This document shows, one piece after another, positions 31,888 to 34,685 of a DNA stretch of 34,685 nucleotides (its first letter is position 1; every line of letters begins with the position of its first letter). The notes under the pieces are model-generated. The model did no database searches, was not told the DNA's origin, and saw only the letters and a list, made by a program, of their open reading frames with translations. Origin of the DNA: Campylobacterales bacterium (GTDB lineage Bacteria > Campylobacterota > Campylobacteria > Campylobacterales > Sulfurovaceae); NCBI GenBank assembly GCA_014763885.1, contig JACXUO010000016.1, positions 1-34,685 of the forward strand, written 5' to 3'. Position numbers and translations under genes: made by a program.

Positions 31888-34161
31888 CTATACGCCTCCG
31901 GCAAAACTGCCGCTCCATGTGACAGCAACCCCGCCGGAAGTCAAACCGGCCGGTCCGCTCACAGCCACCAAGGAGACACCGGATGCATCGCTGATAGAGA
32001 TCGTGCCTGATACCGTTGCCGCATTCGTAGTATCCGTAGGAGTACCCGTCATATCTGATACTGCCCCTGGCAAGCCCTCTTCCGATACATTGGCGGTTGC
32101 ATTGATAACAGCAGGAGCTGCAGTCTCAAGTACCGCACTGTCACTTCCGCTTGGGCCCGTATTGCCTGCGATATCGGTCACGGTTGCGGAGACAGTGATC
32201 GTGTTGCCCTCTCCAGGAGAAGCAAAAGACGTATCGATATAACCATTGGTGATATCCGTCCCGGTCAACACAAATGTCTGCGGCGTTGTGCCGTCGGTCA
32301 CGTTGACGGTATCACCTTCCACGGTACCCGACGGAAGGATGATTCGTACATCTACATTGCCGCTGAGTTCACCTGCATTGATATAGCCGTCATTGTTTAT
32401 ATCTTCAGTGATAGCAACGGTCGGAGCCAGCGGAGCGGTCGTGTCGATCGTAACAAGCTGGGAGGCTGTCGGGCCATCACCGGTGCCATTCACTACTTTC
32501 ATCTGTACAACATCGGTACTTGTCAATGAACTGTCATAGTAATTGACAGTTATGTTATCCACATCGATAGAACCGGTGATATCTATCCAGGCTCCGCCAT
32601 CTGTTCTGTACCAAAGTGTCTCGCCTGCAGCCAGTGGTGCTGAGAGTGTCGCGCCTATCATCAGACCGTCATTGTCATTGGTAATAAAGTCACCCACGAT
32701 ACCGCTGTCAACAGTGATGCTATTGATATCCACGGTGGTAGTGGGAGCCCCCGGAACAGTATTGATGGTAATGAGCTGGCTATCTTCTGCGCTGTTGCCT
32801 GCCGTATCTTCGACTTTCATCATCACCGTTGTCGTACTTGTCAGGGCATCATCATGGTAACTGACATCCGTTCCGCTTACGAAACTGCTGATATCGATCC
32901 AGGTTGCACCATTGTCATTGCTGCACCAGAGTTGTTCATCCGCAGCCAGCGTAGAGGAGAGGGACGCATATACCGTCAGGCCGTCACCGTCGGTAGTAAT
33001 GAAATCACCTGCTGTGTCGGTATCTTCGTCAATTCCCTCTATGCTGACCGTATTCACCGTCGTATCGATCACCACAGGCACATCCGCTGTGGTTGTATTG
33101 CCTGCAATATCGGTTTCGCTCACTGCCGCGGTATAGGATCCATCATCCAGCGGGACTGTAGGTGTCACTGACCAATTGCCGCCGGAATCAACTGTCGTAG
33201 TGAGCGTTTCGCCGTTGATCACCACACGGATAGCGGCTCCCTCTTCCCCTGTTCCGCTGATCGTCGGCGTCGTATCATTGGTAATACCGTCACCCACTAC
33301 ACCGCTATCCGAAGCGGGATCAAGCAGTGCGGTCAGCGCAGGCGGTGTCGTATCGATAATGATATCCAATCCGGGAGACTGTGGAGATTCGCCATGGGAA
33401 TCAGTCACTGTTACCGTAACGGTATGCGGGCCGTCAGGAAGAGGATCCACCGGGGTAATGATATTGTTTACAGGATCAAAGGTTGAGGGGACAAGCTCCC
33501 CGTCTATATAAAGATTGGGCGTTTCTCCCTCTGCCGGCGGAGCGATCTCAAAGTCAGGAGTGCTGTCAGCCGTATTGTTGTCGGTATTGCTTGCGCCGGT
33601 ATCGGTATCGTCCGTCATGTCGGGAGCGTCAGGTGCTTCAGGGGGGTTGAACACATCAGGTGCTTTGGTATCATCATCATTGGATGCAAGCGCCAGACCT
33701 CCCAGCCAAAGTGCACCCAGTATGAGAGGGACCCAGTTGGTTTCTCCGGGCAGATCAGCATACCCTAAACTCTGGTAGGAGAATTCACCATCATCCATAT
33801 TGGAAGCATAGAGATCGCTGGTCCCTTCCTGCGGGGCATAGTCATAGTACTCTCCATCTTCAGAGAGTCCGATAAGGCTGCCAGAGGCATCTTCATAGTA
33901 ATTTTCAATAATAATATCCGGAGCATCCGTTGTGTTTAACTCATCTTCTTCACCATCCTCCAGTTTTATCCAGAGATCTTTTCCCTGACGGATGACCAAC
34001 AACTGTTGCGGTGCGAATTTTGTAGCAGCATCCCTTAGTTCATATTTCACACCCGGCTGCGCCTTGATGATCAGTGTATTTGCAACTCTGCCCGCACCTG
34101 CTTCTACCGTGGATACCTGTTCAGTGGCACCTTTTGTTATCAGTTGAATTACTTTTCCCAT
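31888..34161 (-). CDS. N-terminal part of Bap-like T1SS adhesin (ends at in-frame amber codon)
   Basis: A 757-residue frame with ATG at 34161 and AGGAG upstream. Residues 1-100 resemble the BapA prefix domain (PGVKYELRDAATKFAPQQLLVIRQGKDLW). A hydrophobic stretch (143-160, WVPLILGALWLGGLALA) and an Asp/Pro/Thr-rich linker follow. From about 205 to 690 come four to five Ig-like repeats, marked by ITNDTTPTISGTGEEGA, DxAGNT and VVIDTT motifs. From 690 a T1SS-143-type repeat begins (TGTPTDTTNAATVSGTI, then GGVAVTWSGSF) and is cut by TAG after GGV. Family repeats continue with a TLTG-like segment, which is what follows the stop here. Likely a large surface or biofilm adhesin. It lies 21 bp after the OmpA-like gene. 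Confidence 0.87.
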   Translation of the reverse strand: MGKVIQLITKGATEQVSTVEAGAGRVANTLIIKAQPGVKYELRDAATKFAPQQLLVIRQGKDLWIKLEDGEEDELNTTDAPDIIIENYYEDASGSLIGLSEDGEYYDYAPQEGTSDLYASNMDDGEFSYQSLGYADLPGETNWVPLILGALWLGGLALASNDDDTKAPDVFNPPEAPDAPDMTDDTDTGASNTDNNTADSTPDFEIAPPAEGETPNLYIDGELVPSTFDPVNNIITPVDPLPDGPHTVTVTVTDSHGESPQSPGLDIIIDTTPPALTALLDPASDSGVVGDGITNDTTPTISGTGEEGAAIRVVINGETLTTTVDSGGNWSVTPTVPLDDGSYTAAVSETDIAGNTTTADVPVVIDTTVNTVSIEGIDEDTDTAGDFITTDGDGLTVYASLSSTLAADEQLWCSNDNGATWIDISSFVSGTDVSYHDDALTSTTTVMMKVEDTAGNSAEDSQLITINTVPGAPTTTVDINSITVDSGIVGDFITNDNDGLMIGATLSAPLAAGETLWYRTDGGAWIDITGSIDVDNITVNYYDSSLTSTDVVQMKVVNGTGDGPTASQLVTIDTTAPLAPTVAITEDINNDGYINAGELSGNVDVRIILPSGTVEGDTVNVTDGTTPQTFVLTGTDITNGYIDTSFASPGEGNTITVSATVTDIAGNTGPSGSDSAVLETAAPAVINATANVSEEGLPGAVSDMTGTPTDTTNAATVSGTISISDASGVSLVAVSGPAGLTSGGVAVTWSGSFAGGV

Positions 34162-34182
34162 TTTTTTCTCCTAAAAAAACGA

Positions 34183-34614
34183 TTAATAACGATTGTCGCT
34201 GTTTAACAATTCGACTACCACTCTGCGATCAGGTTGTAAACATTGAATCAGTTTTGACGAGAGTCTGCCGCGACACTTTCTTGTTACCGGCTCGCTGGAA
34301 CCCCGTCCTTCTACATCTATGGGTACGGTAACGCCCTGCTTCTGAAGATAACCAGCTACTGCTCTGGCACGTTTTAGAGAGAGTTTTTGATTGTATGCCT
34401 TGGCCCCTATCCTGTCCGTATGTCCTATGATCCGAATATGTTTCACTTGATCAGGGCACGACTTGATATCCCGTACAAGCTTATCCAGTGCCGCACCGGC
34501 AGAAGGCATCAATTTGGCACTGTCAAATGCAAACAGGCTGTCGGTATCAAATTTGACTTGTGCGGCAAAGCGGTTAATGATATTGCTTGGGGTCTGGTAA
34601 ACTTTAAGAACCAA
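34183..34614 (-). CDS. OmpA-like peptidoglycan-binding domain protein, N-terminus unclear
   Basis: About 143 residues dominated by an OmpA C-terminal domain: FDSAKLMPSAGAALDKLV, IRIIGHTDRIGAKAYNQKLS, KRARAVAGYL, GRGSSEP, and the end CLQPDRRVVVEL. The conserved Asp and Arg contact diaminopimelate of peptidoglycan. The frame opens at a TTG at 34614; the codons before it include an in-frame TAA. Upstream of that TAA, hydrophobic codons (LLNALLLIL) look like a signal peptide core. The protein may therefore be truncated, or the start may be misread. A partner anchoring the neighbouring adhesin is plausible by position only. Confidence 0.75.
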   Translation of the reverse strand: MVLKVYQTPSNIINRFAAQVKFDTDSLFAFDSAKLMPSAGAALDKLVRDIKSCPDQVKHIRIIGHTDRIGAKAYNQKLSLKRARAVAGYLQKQGVTVPIDVEGRGSSEPVTRKCRGRLSSKLIQCLQPDRRVVVELLNSDNRY

Positions 34615-34685
34615 AAAGGTATCTTAAAGTATGAGCAGAAGGGCATTCAACAAGTATTACAATCGTTCGCATATTTCAGAGGGTA

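Noticed and set aside
31888-31890. Amber codon as pyrrolysine or suppressed codon
   Set aside because: No pyrrolysine context; the site is inside a common repeat where Gln (CAG) is the simplest ancestor.

Overview
The window looks like a chromosome segment of a Sulfurovum/Sulfurimonas-like member of the Campylobacterota (former Epsilonproteobacteria). The reasons are a complex I operon with the HP1264-type replacement of NuoE, a non-classical NuoF, and two NuoG genes in tandem; a UbiA-type prenyltransferase resembling MqnP of futalosine menaquinone synthesis; a Campylobacter-style major porin; and promoters with TGn-extended -10 boxes. This placement is inference from protein families, not from a database search.

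Layout: (1) 1-2219: start of rimO, a major outer-membrane porin broken by a one-base frameshift, tRNA-Phe and tRNA-Arg, with a long nested palindrome between the tRNAs. (2) 2340-4235: a small membrane-anchored coiled-coil protein, a UbiA-family prenyltransferase and a CDP-alcohol phosphatidyltransferase, punctuated by three 7-bp tandem repeat tracts. (3) 4284-5440: miaA, then a palindromic element and a second, diverged copy of the miaA 3' end. (4) 5465-22968: a complete 14-cistron nuo operon read right to left, nuoABCD - NuoE-like - NuoF/GltD-like - nuoG1 - nuoG2 - nuoHIJKLMN. Electron input is unusual: there is no NADH/FMN-binding NuoF fold. Instead a fragment of the NuoF iron-sulfur domain is fused to a GltD-like flavoprotein. 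nuoM carries an internal deletion with a frame change. (5) 23211-25369: a membrane-anchored rhodanese and a AAA ATPase, convergent. (6) 25474-28708: a compact PTS operon, an HPr-EI fusion followed by a glucose/GlcNAc-type EIICB, with no EIIA in view. (7) 28709-29031: non-coding, with small palindromic repeats. (8) 29032-34614: an OmpA-like domain protein followed by a 1709-codon type I-secreted RTX/Ig-like adhesin, split by one in-frame amber codon.

The complex I genes would form a menaquinone-reducing proton pump whose electron donor cannot be read from sequence. The porin, OmpA-like protein and adhesin are cell-surface functions. Three otherwise conserved genes (porin, nuoM, adhesin) each carry one clean lesion, which raises the question of assembly error versus real decay. 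The most unusual non-coding signals are the duplicated miaA tail, the coaxial 36-nt-arm palindrome abutting tRNA-Arg, and the repeated 7-bp microsatellites.
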